Positions 11,701 through 21,250 of a DNA stretch of 64,000 bases are shown one piece after another. A model generated the notes under the pieces. The model was given only the letters and a program-made list of their open reading frames with translations. It had not been told where the DNA came from and ran no database searches. Source of the stretch: Phytophthora sp. 'mugwort' (taxonomy: Eukaryota > Oomycota > Peronosporomycetes > Peronosporales > Peronosporaceae). The stretch covers positions 4,147,001 through 4,211,000 of the forward strand of contig JAUCEF010000013.1 in assembly GCA_033558025.1 (NCBI GenBank). The letters run 5' to 3'. A program made the translations under genes and the position numbers. Numbering within the stretch: the first letter of the stretch is position 1; each line of letters starts with the position of its first letter.

Positions 11701-13007
11701 AATCGACCAACTTGTACTGCGTCGCGACTTGACCTTCCGCGTGCCCCCTCGTACGCTTACCGTACGTGAACGTCAAGTTCGTGGGGTGACGATGCTGCCC
11801 ACGTTGACCAAGCTGGAGCGGATTGCTGACACAGTCGAGCCAGTGTCGAGTAGCGCGAGCGACCGTGCACTTCTTCCCGCCGCACAAGATCTTGACGACA
11901 GCCTCGATGGCCCGTGGCTGAGTCACTTGAGTCGCAGGTTGCTCGTCACGCGGTGCGGCGACCTTCAGCGGCATCAGGCAGTCTGACTCTGAATCCGAGT
12001 CGCTCAACACGCCGAGGTTGTTCTTGGTCCGGGTCGACGCAACAGCGACGTGCCCCGCCTGGCGCTAGCTCCCATAGTCTGCCGCCTTCTTGTACACCTT
12101 GTTGTCCTTCTTGAGGTCGTTGTAGGAACCATCCGCCGTGGAGTGGTTCGTCCGGCTGCAAATCGCACACGGAGATTTCACCGTCGCCTTATTACCCTTC
12201 TGTGGCTGGGCCGGCTGCTGTTGCTTCTTGCCGTTGCCGTTGTTGTTCTTGTTGTTGGCGTTGCCCTTGTTGCTTTCTTGCTTCTTCCGTCCAGACCGGC
12301 CAGAGTCTTCTTGGGCTGTGCCGCGAGCGCTACCGCCTTGATTGTCCATGTTGGAGATCTCCTCCATCTGGTACAAGAAATCTCGAACCTTCACGATCGT
12401 TTGCGCTTTTTTTAAGCCGATGCCGTGCTTCTTGTGTTCGCGTCGCCACTCGAGCGGAAATGCGCGCAGCGTGTAGCGAATCTGGTCGTACTGGCTGAAA
12501 CTCGTCCCCTTCTATGGTCGTCAGGTACCGGACGTCTTCAAAGAGGCCGTACAACTGCACAAGCACGTTCCGCACCGTAGTCGATCGCGCCAGGTGCACT
12601 TTCTCAATTTCGTCAACAAGGCGGTCGCGCGTTCCGAGGCGACAGTAGTCAGCAGTCATGACCTCGAGCGCATACGCAAAACTGTCGCGTCTTCAGCGCC
12701 AGTCTTTTGCTTCGTCGCAGGGTCGACGTACTGCTTGATGCTGATCTCGAAGAGGTCAAGCGCGTCTCCTCGAAGCACTGTGCGCATATCTTGGAACATT
12801 CGTTGATCCTCGGTCGCGCCGGCGTAGTTCATTAATCGTTGAGCTCGGTCCCATTCCTTGCGGAAATGAATCCATTCGAGTCACGAGCCGTCGTCGGACG
12901 TGAGGATGGAAATGCGGAGCTTTTAATTGCCTTTGTCTCTTCCGATGCCGAACTTGACCGTCTTCTTTGCGTTAAGCTTGTCGTGCGGTCGAGTATCCGT
13001 CGGCATG
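8771..13007 (-). pseudogene. gag-pol of the left gypsy element, multiply interrupted
   Basis: This is the mirror of the right-arm gag-pol described at 15080-19315 and carries the same stop codons and frame breaks. Open pieces on the minus strand include 12394-12065 (Gag C-terminus, Asn/Gln/Lys-rich), 12010-11591 (protease region), 11579-10896 (start of reverse transcriptase), 10753-10121 (reverse transcriptase to RNase H, with YVDDVAIDTG just at its start), 10155-9478 (RNase H end and linker), 9767-9372 (integrase) and 9130-8771 (integrase C-terminus). No piece could give a full polyprotein, so the copy is not autonomous. Confidence 0.85.
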
Positions 13008-13066
13008 GTGGTGAATTTCACCGTGAAGGGCGTTGTCGTCCGGTTAGGGAATTTGACTAGTCAAAA

Positions 13067-13307
13067 TGTCACACGGACACGTGGGATTTCCACATGTGGG
13101 TTTCTTAGCTAATTGGATACTGCTTACGAAAGCGTCCCGTCCGGCAGCTCTCTGTCCGGTAGGGCGCAGTCGCCGAGCCCTAGCCGTCTGTGTGAACCCT
13201 GGGGATCTTTGACGACGCTGTTGAAGTACGACACCTACGGTAGCCTACGGATAGAAAATGCGCTTTACCTAGGCTACATACACTTGGAGGGGGTGCCGGT
13301 TGCGACA
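13067..13307 (-). repeat. 5' LTR of the left gypsy element, short form
   Basis: The LTR begins with TGTCACACGG and ends with GGTTGCGACA on the plus strand, giving the TG...CA ends expected of an LTR. Compared with the 3' LTR it lacks the repeat-rich middle, so one of the two LTRs has suffered an internal deletion or expansion. On the minus strand Gag starts about 60 bases further on. Confidence 0.75.
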
Positions 13308-13649
13308 CGTAGGGTTCGTCGGGAAGATTAAAGCTCATAATCAAAGCAAGGTTTCGCTGACAAATCAACAGCAACAAGTTTCGAACTTTACGAAGGGACC
13401 AAAGCGTCGAAGTTTCGTTTCTTGAGGTGCTCGTAAGTTTTCAAGGATTCTGAGAAGTGCCTGGTAAAGTGCCAGGCAAAAACGGAACCACGCCTTCCCA
13501 GCCAAGGCCCGCTTTACTTGGTAGCGTTTGAGCTAGCACTGAATTGGTGGTACCGGACTAGCAACGTGTTCAGCTGGTCTGTCGGATGAAAGCGAAAACC
13601 AGCCACAGTCTGCAAAGGGCCAAAAAAGTGTGCATTGACTTTAGCTGGG

Positions 13650-14436
13650 TGAAGCTAACATTGTTTAAAGAATCATTGCTTAAAAAAAGCCGGTAGTGTT
13701 GAATCACACCCCATAGTATGATTCAGCACTACCGGCTTTTTTACCCCACAGTGTACATGTATACTATGGGTGTGTGATTCAGCACTACCGGCTTTTTTAA
13801 TCGTTGTCTGTATCTCGTCGAGCCAACGAATCAACTGGACAACCATCCACATTGCTGTGCACAAGACAACTACAGTTTTATGTGCCGCATCATGTGCTGG
13901 TCTTGTGACCACTACGCACCTGATGCAAAACACGGCAAAGTACTTTCAACTTCAAAGGAACATTATCGATGAGCTTTGGCAACGCCATCGGGAAGCGTAG
14001 AGAGGTAACAGATAACAAGTAATTATATAAGCAAGTCAAATGGATTTAGTCTCTCTGTTCGTCGCGCAAAGACGTTTTGACAAAGGTCATATTCGTTAGT
14101 TTAAACAATTGCCTGTTCAGTTATGCTGCTAGGGACTTCGTCGCTTTGTACCTGCTCCTAGTTCCTCGGTTAGGCGATGAATTGGATGGCCGCGTTTTGG
14201 CAGAGCTTGTTGCGCGCACTTGGACCACCTCTTAGCGCATTTAAGTAAACAAAATAAACGTTTTGCTGGCGTTTACTTTTAAATACTCACGCGTCGTAGC
14301 ATCCCGGGGATCAGCTTGAATCGCGAAAACACGTAGCTAAACCTGTTCATTTGCGACTTGTACCCGTTCTCGTGACAGTTTTGCCACAGCCTCCACCGCT
14401 GCAACCTGACGAGCTAACAAAGCAATGTTAAGTTCG
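13650..14436. other. Unique spacer at the centre of the large inverted repeat
   Basis: This 787 bp stretch has no partner in the arms, although the first 15 bases beyond each arm still look weakly similar (AACATTG on both sides), suggesting that the symmetry once reached further in. It contains the foldback element at 13681-13800. An open frame at 13770-14000 (plus, 76 aa) resembles nothing I know. A small inverted repeat GTAAACAAAATAAACG...CGTTTAC lies near 14247-14277. Confidence 0.7.
13681..13800. repeat. Small foldback (MITE-like) element in the palindrome spacer
   Basis: A left end reading AAAAAAAGCCGGTAGTG (from 13682) and continuing with TTGAATCACACCCCATAGTA is matched by its reverse complement ending near 13799. 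A further copy of the right half lies in the middle (13719-13742). The first two copies can form a stem of about 24 bp with a 12-base loop. No coding potential. The structure resembles a nested non-autonomous inverted-repeat element. Confidence 0.65.
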
Positions 14437-14778
14437 CCCAGCTAAAGTCAATGCACACTTTTTTGGCCCTTTGCAGACTGTGGCTGGTTTTCGCTTTCAT
14501 CCGACAGACCAGCTGAACACGTTGCTAGTCCGGTACCACCAATTCAGTGCTAGCTCAAACGCTACCAAGTAAAGCGGGCCTTGGCTGGGAAGGCGTGGTT
14601 CCGTTTTTGCCTGGCACTTTACCAGGCACTTCTCAGAATCCTTGAAAACTTACGAGCACCTCAAGAAACGAAACTTCGACGCTTTGGTCCCTTCGTAAAG
14701 TTCGAAACTTGTTGCTGTTGATTTGTCAGCGAAACCTTGCTTTGATTATGAGCTTTAATCTTCCCGACGAACCCTACG

Positions 14779-15019
14779 TGTCGCAACCGGCACCCCCTCC
14801 AAGTGTATGTAGCCTAGGTAAAGCGCATTTTCTATCCGTAGGCTACCGTAGGTGTCGTACTTCAACAGCGTCGTCAAAGATCCCCAGGGTTCACACAGAC
14901 GGCTAGGGCTCGGCGACTGCGCCCTACCGGACAGAGAGCTGCCGGACGGGACGCTTTCGTAAGCAGTATCCAATTAGCTAAGAAACCCACATGTGGAAAT
15001 CCCACGTGTCCGTGTGACA
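14779..15019 (+). repeat. 5' LTR of the right gypsy element, short form
   Basis: Starts TGTCGCAACCGG and ends CCGTGTGACA. It is the exact mirror of 13067-13307 as far as I compared. Gag's first ATG follows at 15080. Confidence 0.75.
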
Positions 15020-15079
15020 TTTTGACTAGTCAAATTCCCTAACCGGACGACAACGCCCTTCACGGTGAAATTCACCACC

Positions 15080-18000
15080 ATGCCGACGGATACTCGACCG
15101 CACGACAAGCTTAACGCAAAGAAGACGGTCAAGTTCGGCATCGGAAGAGACAAAGGCAATTAAAAGCTCCGCATTTCCATCCTCACGTCCGACGACGGCT
15201 CGTGACTCGAATGGATTCATTTCCGCAAGGAATGGGACCGAGCTCAACGATTAATGAACTACGCCGGCGCGACCGAGGATCAACGAATGTTCCAGGATAT
15301 GCGCACAGTGCTTCGAGGAGACGCGCTTGACCTCTTCGAGATCAGCATCAAGCAGTACGTCGACCCTGCGACGAAGCAAAAGACTGGCGCTGAAGACGCG
15401 ACAGTTTTGCGTATGCGCTCGAGGTCATGACTGCTGACTACTGTCGCCTCGGAACGCGCGACCGCCTTGTTGACGAAATTGAGAAAGTGCACCTGGCGCG
15501 ATCGACTACGGTGCGGAACGTGCTTGTGCAGTTGTACGGCCTCTTTGAAGACGTCCGGTACCTGACGACCATAGAAGGGGACGAGTTTCAGCCAGTACGA
15601 CCAGATTCGCTACACGCTGCGCGCATTTCCGCTCGAGTGGCGACGCGAACACAAGAAGCACGGCATCGGCTTAAAAAAAGCGCAAACGATCGTGAAGGTT
15701 CGAGATTTCTTGTACCAGATGGAGGAGATCTCCAACATGGACAATCAAGGCGGTAGCGCTCGCGGCACAGCCCAAGAAGACTCTGGCCGGTCTGGACGGA
15801 AGAAGCAAGAAAGCAACAAGGGCAACGCCAACAACAAGAACAACAACGGCAACGGCAAGAAGCAACAGCAGCCGGCCCAGCCACAGAAGGGTAATAAGGC
15901 GACGGTGAAATCTCCATGTGCGATTTGCAGCCGGACGAACCACTCCACGGCGGATGGTTCCTACAACGACCTCAAGAAGGACAACAAGGTGTACAAGAAG
16001 GCGGCAGACTATGGGAGCTAGCGCCAGGCGGGGCACGTCGCTGTTGCGTCGACCCGGACCAAGAACAACCTCGGCGTGTTGAGCGACTCGGATTCAGAGT
16101 CAGACTGCCTGATGCCGCTGAAGGTCGCCGCACCGCGTGACGAGCAACCTGCGACTCAAGTGACTCAGCCACGGGCCATCGAGGCTGTCGTCAAGATCTT
16201 GTGCGGCGGGAAGAAGTGCACGGTCGCTCGCGCTACTCGACACTGGCTCGACTGTGTCAGCAATCCGCTCCAGCTTGGTCAACGTGGGCAGCATCGTCAC
16301 CCCACGAACTTGACGTTCACGTACGGTAAGCGTACGAGGGGGCACGCGGAAGGTCAAGTCGCGACGCAGTACAAGTTGATCGATTTATCATTGGCGCGCA
16401 CGGTCGTGTCCGACTTCGTCGTGGCAAACGATCTGCTGTACCCTATGATCTTTGGCCTCGACACTCTGAGTGAAGTGGAGATGGTCATCAACTGAAGTCG
16501 AAGCGTGTGGAGTGGGATGGATTGACGCTCGATCTTCCGACCGGGCGCCACAAGAAGACCGAGCTTATGGCTCATATGAATCGTCTCCGCGCAGACGATA
16601 AGATGGCAGCAACGGTGATTTCGGAGGAGAAGATCCCGCGACGCGATGTGAAGGGTTTTCACACCAAGCGGCTTACCGAGATCCTCGACGCAGACTACTC
16701 ACCAGTCGACTTGAATACGATTGTGTCGTCAGAATTGAGCGCCGAGCAAGCGACTCAGCTGCGCGATGCACTGACCGAGTACGAGAGTGATGTCTCGCGC
16801 GAGCTCGGAACGCTCGTCGGATTCGAGTACGAAATTCCGGTCCGACCTTACGCGCAACCTTACGCAGCAAAGCCATACCAGATCCCTCAGGTTCACCTGG
16901 AAGTTACCAAGCGCGAGATCAACCGCCTCGTCCGTCTGGGCGTCATCAAGCCTGACGAGTCCTCACCATGGGCTGCTCCGGCCTTCGTCATCCCGAAAGG
17001 ACAAGTCGATACGCCTACTGATCGACCTGCGCCGATTGAAGGCGTGTCTCGTGCGGCGCTACTACCCGCTGTCGGTGATCCAGGAGATTTTCCGGAACTT
17101 CAAGCGTCCACAGTACATCACGATGCTCGACCTGAACATGGGCTACTACTCCATCGTCTCGGCGACATTTTCGCCAAGACGATGGAGTAGTAGCGAGCAG
17201 ACCGTTGATGGCTTTGTCTTGTCGCTCGACAAATATCGATACTGTAGGATGCCGATGGGCCTCAGCACGGCGCCCGACGTCTTTCAAGCGCAGATGGACA
17301 AGCTTCTCGGCCTTTTGTAGTCGTGCGCGTACGTGGACGACGTGGCCATCGACACGGGTACGACGTTCGAGGGGCACATTTCTCACGTTCGTGCCGTTCT
17401 GCATCGTCTGCACGACGCAGGCTTGAAGATCAACACCAAGCAAACTCGGTTCTGCCGCCGAGACTGCGAGTACCTTGGGTACGTTATCTCAGTAGACGGC
17501 ATCAAGCCGAAGGAAGACAAGATCCAGGCGATCGTAAATATCGCCACGCCCAAGAACAAGAAGGAGCTCCGTCGCTTCATCGGAATGGTCAACTACTACC
17601 TCGATCTGTGGCCGCAGAGGGCTCACAACCTCGCGCCGTTGACTGCGATGATGAGCTCGAAGGTCACGTTCGAGTGGACGCCTGACTTGAACGCTGCTTT
17701 TGCCCAGATCAAGGCTCTGATCCGGCAGGAGGTGATGTTGTCGTATCACGACTATACGATTGAGTTCGAGGTCTACATGGATGCTAGCGGCTTCCAAATG
17801 GGTGGCGTGATCACGCAGCGAGGCAAGCCGCTTGCATTCTGGTCAAGGAAGTTCAACCACACGCAGCAGGAGTACGCGGTCAATGAGAAGGAGCTGCTCT
17901 CCATAGTCGACTGCTTAAGGAGTCCGAACCATGTTGCTGGGACACGAGATCTTCATATATACTGACCACAAGAATCTCACCTTCTCGAACTTCACCGACA

Positions 18001-19315
18001 AGCAGATGCTTCGCTGGCGGCTCGTCGTGGAGGAGTACGGAGCAACGATCTTCTACATCGAGAGCAAGAATAACGTTGTGGCAGACGCGCTCAGTCGGTT
18101 TCCAGTGCGCAATGGTGTCACCGACGTAGTCGTCGCAGCGAGTCTGGCTGGCGAACCGGATCGAGATAATTTCCCGTTCCGTTCCGCTCCGTCGTGCTCG
18201 AGCGATATTCAAGCGAATGACGACTCCATGCGCCAGTTGCTTGAGAACCACCCCGACAAGTTTTCCAAGAAGGAGTTGAGTGGCGGTGAACTGATCGTAC
18301 GCACCGCCACCACCCAAATTGTGGTGCCAGATCCTGGCGCTTCGAGTCCAGATCCTGGATTGCTACCACGACTGGTTGATGTATCCGGGCATCGACAACT
18401 TCTACGCGACGCTCAAGCGCATCAAGTGGTGGCCCGGCATGGCCACACAAATACGCGAGTACTGCCGTACATGCCCAGTTTGCCAAACCGCCAAGCGCAC
18501 GTCGAAGAAGTACGGCAAGCTGCCGCCGACGCAAATGGAGATACACCCCTGGTACACTATCGTAGTGGACACTATTGGACCGTATACCCCGCGCACCGAA
18601 ACGACTGAGCGTTTGTACGCAGTCTCCATCATCGATGTCGGTGGGTGCGCTATTGAGCTGCACCCGGTACCTACGGCTTCAAGCCTCGCAATGTCACGAC
18701 AAGTCGACAAATAGTGGTTTTGTCGTTACCCACGCCCGGACCGTTGCCTCCATGACAATGGTAACGAGTTCAAGTACGAGTTCGTCGAGCTTCCCGAGTC
18801 GTATGGCGTCGAAGACGTCGAAACGACCGTCAAGAACCCGCAGGCGAACGCCATCATCGAGCGTATCCACGCGGTGATCGGCAATATGCTCCGCACGAGC
18901 GACGTCACGGCTGCCAATTGGGATCAAGTGCTGCAAGCTGTCGCATTCGTTATCCGTGCGACCCACGCGACTACGCTGGACGCGCCTCGCCAATGGAAGC
19001 CATGTTCCAGAGAAACACGCTTTTCATCTCTCATCCCACGAATTGGCACTACGTTCACACTACGTTCACGCCAAGAAGCGCGCGCAGATCCTCCGCGACA
19101 ACGAACGCAAAAATCAGAGCTGCATCGTACACGTGTACCAGCCCAATGAGCGCGTGCTTCTGGTCAACAACATGAAGAACTTGCCCAAGCTCGCGGCACC
19201 AATGGCCGGCCCTTACACACTGGTCGCAGTTCGCGACAACGGCACGGTGGTGCTCGACCGCGGACGTTCTTTCGAGATCGTCAACATCCGCCGGCTAAAA
19301 CTTTTCCGGAGCTGA
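15080..19315 (+). pseudogene. gag-pol of the right gypsy element, multiply interrupted
   Basis: Domains occur in the Ty3/gypsy order: Gag from the ATG at 15080, then protease, reverse transcriptase, RNase H and integrase. The protease active site LLDTGSTVSAI is near 16237. Reverse transcriptase shows VTKREINRLVRLGVIKPDES near 16900 and the catalytic YVDDVAIDTG near 17331. RNase H shows MDASGFQMGGVITQ near 17777 and VADALSRFPV near 18079. Integrase shows the zinc-binding CRTCPVCQTAKR near 18463, a DTIGPYTP catalytic Asp block near 18570 and DNGNEF near 18755. The C-terminus ends at 19315. Lesions include TAA at 15161, TGA near 15203, frame changes near 15420, 15600, 16240 and 17030, and a stop just before the YVDD motif. 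A small self-complementary segment (17155-17185) replaces part of the reverse transcriptase. It cannot make a polyprotein. Confidence 0.87.
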
Positions 19316-19330
19316 GATTCAGGGGCGGAA

Positions 19331-20125
19331 TACCGCAACCGGCACCCCCAAGTGCATGTAGCCTAGGTAAAGTGCATCTCAACAACATCGCCAGATATCC
19401 CCAGGGTTCACACAGACCGTCAGGGCTCGGCGACTGCGCTCCACCGGGCAGAGAGATGCCGGACGGGACGCTTTCATAATCAGTATCTAAAAAACTACTC
19501 TAGCGTCCTGTCTCTGTCTGTCTGTCTGTCCGAAGCTTTCCTGCCTGCCCGCCTGCACCTCCCTTTCGGCATGGCTTCACTTTGCGTTTAGTACCGCCAC
19601 CAACCCACAAAAATCGAATCCCACTATCGTTCCGACTCGGCAAATTATGCCGTAAATTGCAAAAATAGCACTGTGTCACGTTTAAAACCCCTTCTCATTG
19701 GCCAAAATCCATGTGATTTTTAATTGCTGCCGAGCGCAGCGAGACGGCCTCCCATTGGCTCAAACTGTCATTTGCTGCCGATCGAAGCGAAGGCGGCCTC
19801 CCGTCGGCTACAATTAAGGTGTGTGGTTACCACCAAAGCGTACTTAGTTGCCGAGATAAGCGAAGGCGGCCACCCTACGCGATAGGAATAGTGAAGCGAG
19901 CTGGAACAGCGAGTGGACGAGTGGGACCAAGATAAGATTAGTGCAGCGAGCTGAAACAGCGAGCGGAACCAAGTTGGATGCGATAAGAGTAGTGAAGCGG
20001 GCTGGAACAGCGAGCGGAATGGAATGGAGTCCAACAAACACACACCGCCCGCAAAGCGGGTGGCGAGCATCTAGTCCAATCAACTAAGCAACCCACAAGT
20101 GGAAATCCCACATGTCCGTGTGACA
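19331..20125 (+). repeat. 3' LTR of the right gypsy element, long form
   Basis: Mirror of 7961-8755, with the same internal repeat families. It follows a purine-rich tract (AGGGGCGGAA near 19321) that could be the polypurine tract. Confidence 0.75.
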
Positions 20126-21250
20126 CCACGAATATCTGCACGTCACGGGAGATTGTCTGGAAGCGCGACGAAAGCCCACTAGCGACCCTGTCTTTCACGT
20201 ATTCCATTTATTGGCAGACCTTGATTCGTCGAACACCCTACGAACTCCCTCCAATGACATGTCTCCAGACAGGTTGGTGGCTGCGAAGAATCCCTTGACA
20301 TGAAAAGCCTGCTATCACAGAACGCCTTGTCCGCTGAAGGCCTGTAGTTAGCAGGATGAAAAGCGCAACTTTAAAACAAATTTCATCGAGGGCCTGTCAA
20401 ACATAACAATGGGCGACTTAAGTTTATTAAGAAAGTATGTTTATGCATTTATTATATAACATTCTTGAAAACACGATGCCGACCTAATAATTGGAGTTCC
20501 AAAGAAAACATATTTATCCCATCGGCTTACATTTGGCATTGATCATCCGACCTTTAAGTGGCGGTGATCAGACAACGACGGTGAATTCACCACACTATAA
20601 AATCCCGCCATGTCTCCTTGAAGTTCGAACAATACGAATTCATCATTTATAGTATATATTGAAAATAGTATGTGTTGGCTGTCGCCGACGAAGTGATAAA
20701 TACGTATGGAGGATGTTTTTTCAGAGAGGAGGGATTTCACCGTCTTGACTGCACCCACCGGCAGTCCCTTACTAGATATAAATATTGTAGATTCAACTCC
20801 TAGATGGCGTATCATTGCAACGCCTTAAGTTTGCTGCAACGAAGACATTGTTCGTTTGTCTCCCACGCCTGTACTTTTGGGGAGCACTGAACACTACAAC
20901 ACATAGAGGCTACGCTACTCACTACATCATGTAAGTTATATGATAGTACGTAGGGGATTGCGACGTCAAGTTGCACGAGAGCTATTAGCACTGAGGTTAT
21001 GATATACAGCTTAAGAAAAAACAAAGAAGAAGGTGAACCCCGCGTTCACGCGATCGAATGGCTTTGAAGTGGGTGTTATCCTGATACAAGCGTTAACCGC
21101 ATTAAAATACTACAACAGGCTCTAAGCTTATTATAATTACGATGTTTGTTCTATAGCAAATAAACATATCTACCAAGAAAACGTGATGCGAAAGATACTA
21201 CAAAACTATTCAACCACAACTTCAACAAACGACAATCTCCCGGCGCTTCC
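20126..21250 (-). other. 3' flank of the right lectin copy, no gene seen
   Basis: Mirror of 6836-7960, with one base difference noticed (20417). I see no gene. Confidence 0.4.

Larger units (their letters stand above)
7961..13307 (-). mobile_element. Ty3/gypsy LTR retrotransposon, decayed (left arm copy)
   Basis: The element reads on the minus strand. Its LTRs share the ends TGTC...GACA: the 5' LTR is 13067-13307 and the 3' LTR 7961-8755. The internal part encodes Gag, protease, reverse transcriptase, RNase H and integrase, all broken. The flanking bases are CGTGG on one side and CGTAG on the other, compatible with a slightly mutated target duplication. The element lies wholly inside the left arm and is present at the matching place in the right arm, so the inverted duplication copied an insertion that already existed. 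Confidence 0.88.
2704..13649 (+). repeat. Left arm of a 10.9 kb inverted repeat
   Basis: Every base compared in 2704-13649 pairs with the reverse complement of 14437-25382 under the rule x + x' = 28086, so there is no net insertion or deletion over 10,946 bp. At the outer edge T2704/A25382 still matches and G2703/T25383 does not. At the inner edge G13649 still matches and T13650 does not. The arm contains a lectin-type gene, a non-coding interval and a complete but decayed gypsy element with its two LTRs. Substitutions noticed between arms lie at 7669, 9395, 9396, 11611, 11707 and 12170. Confidence 0.95.
14779..20125 (+). mobile_element. Ty3/gypsy LTR retrotransposon, decayed (right arm copy)
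   Basis: Mirror copy of the left-arm element, reading on the plus strand, with the 5' LTR at 14779-15019 and the 3' LTR at 19331-20125. The LTR length asymmetry (241 against 795 bp) is the same as in the left arm, so the asymmetry predates the inverted duplication. Confidence 0.88.

Noticed and set aside
13770..14000. A 76-codon frame in the palindrome spacer
   Set aside because: It overlaps the foldback element, has no recognisable motif and is short enough to be chance.
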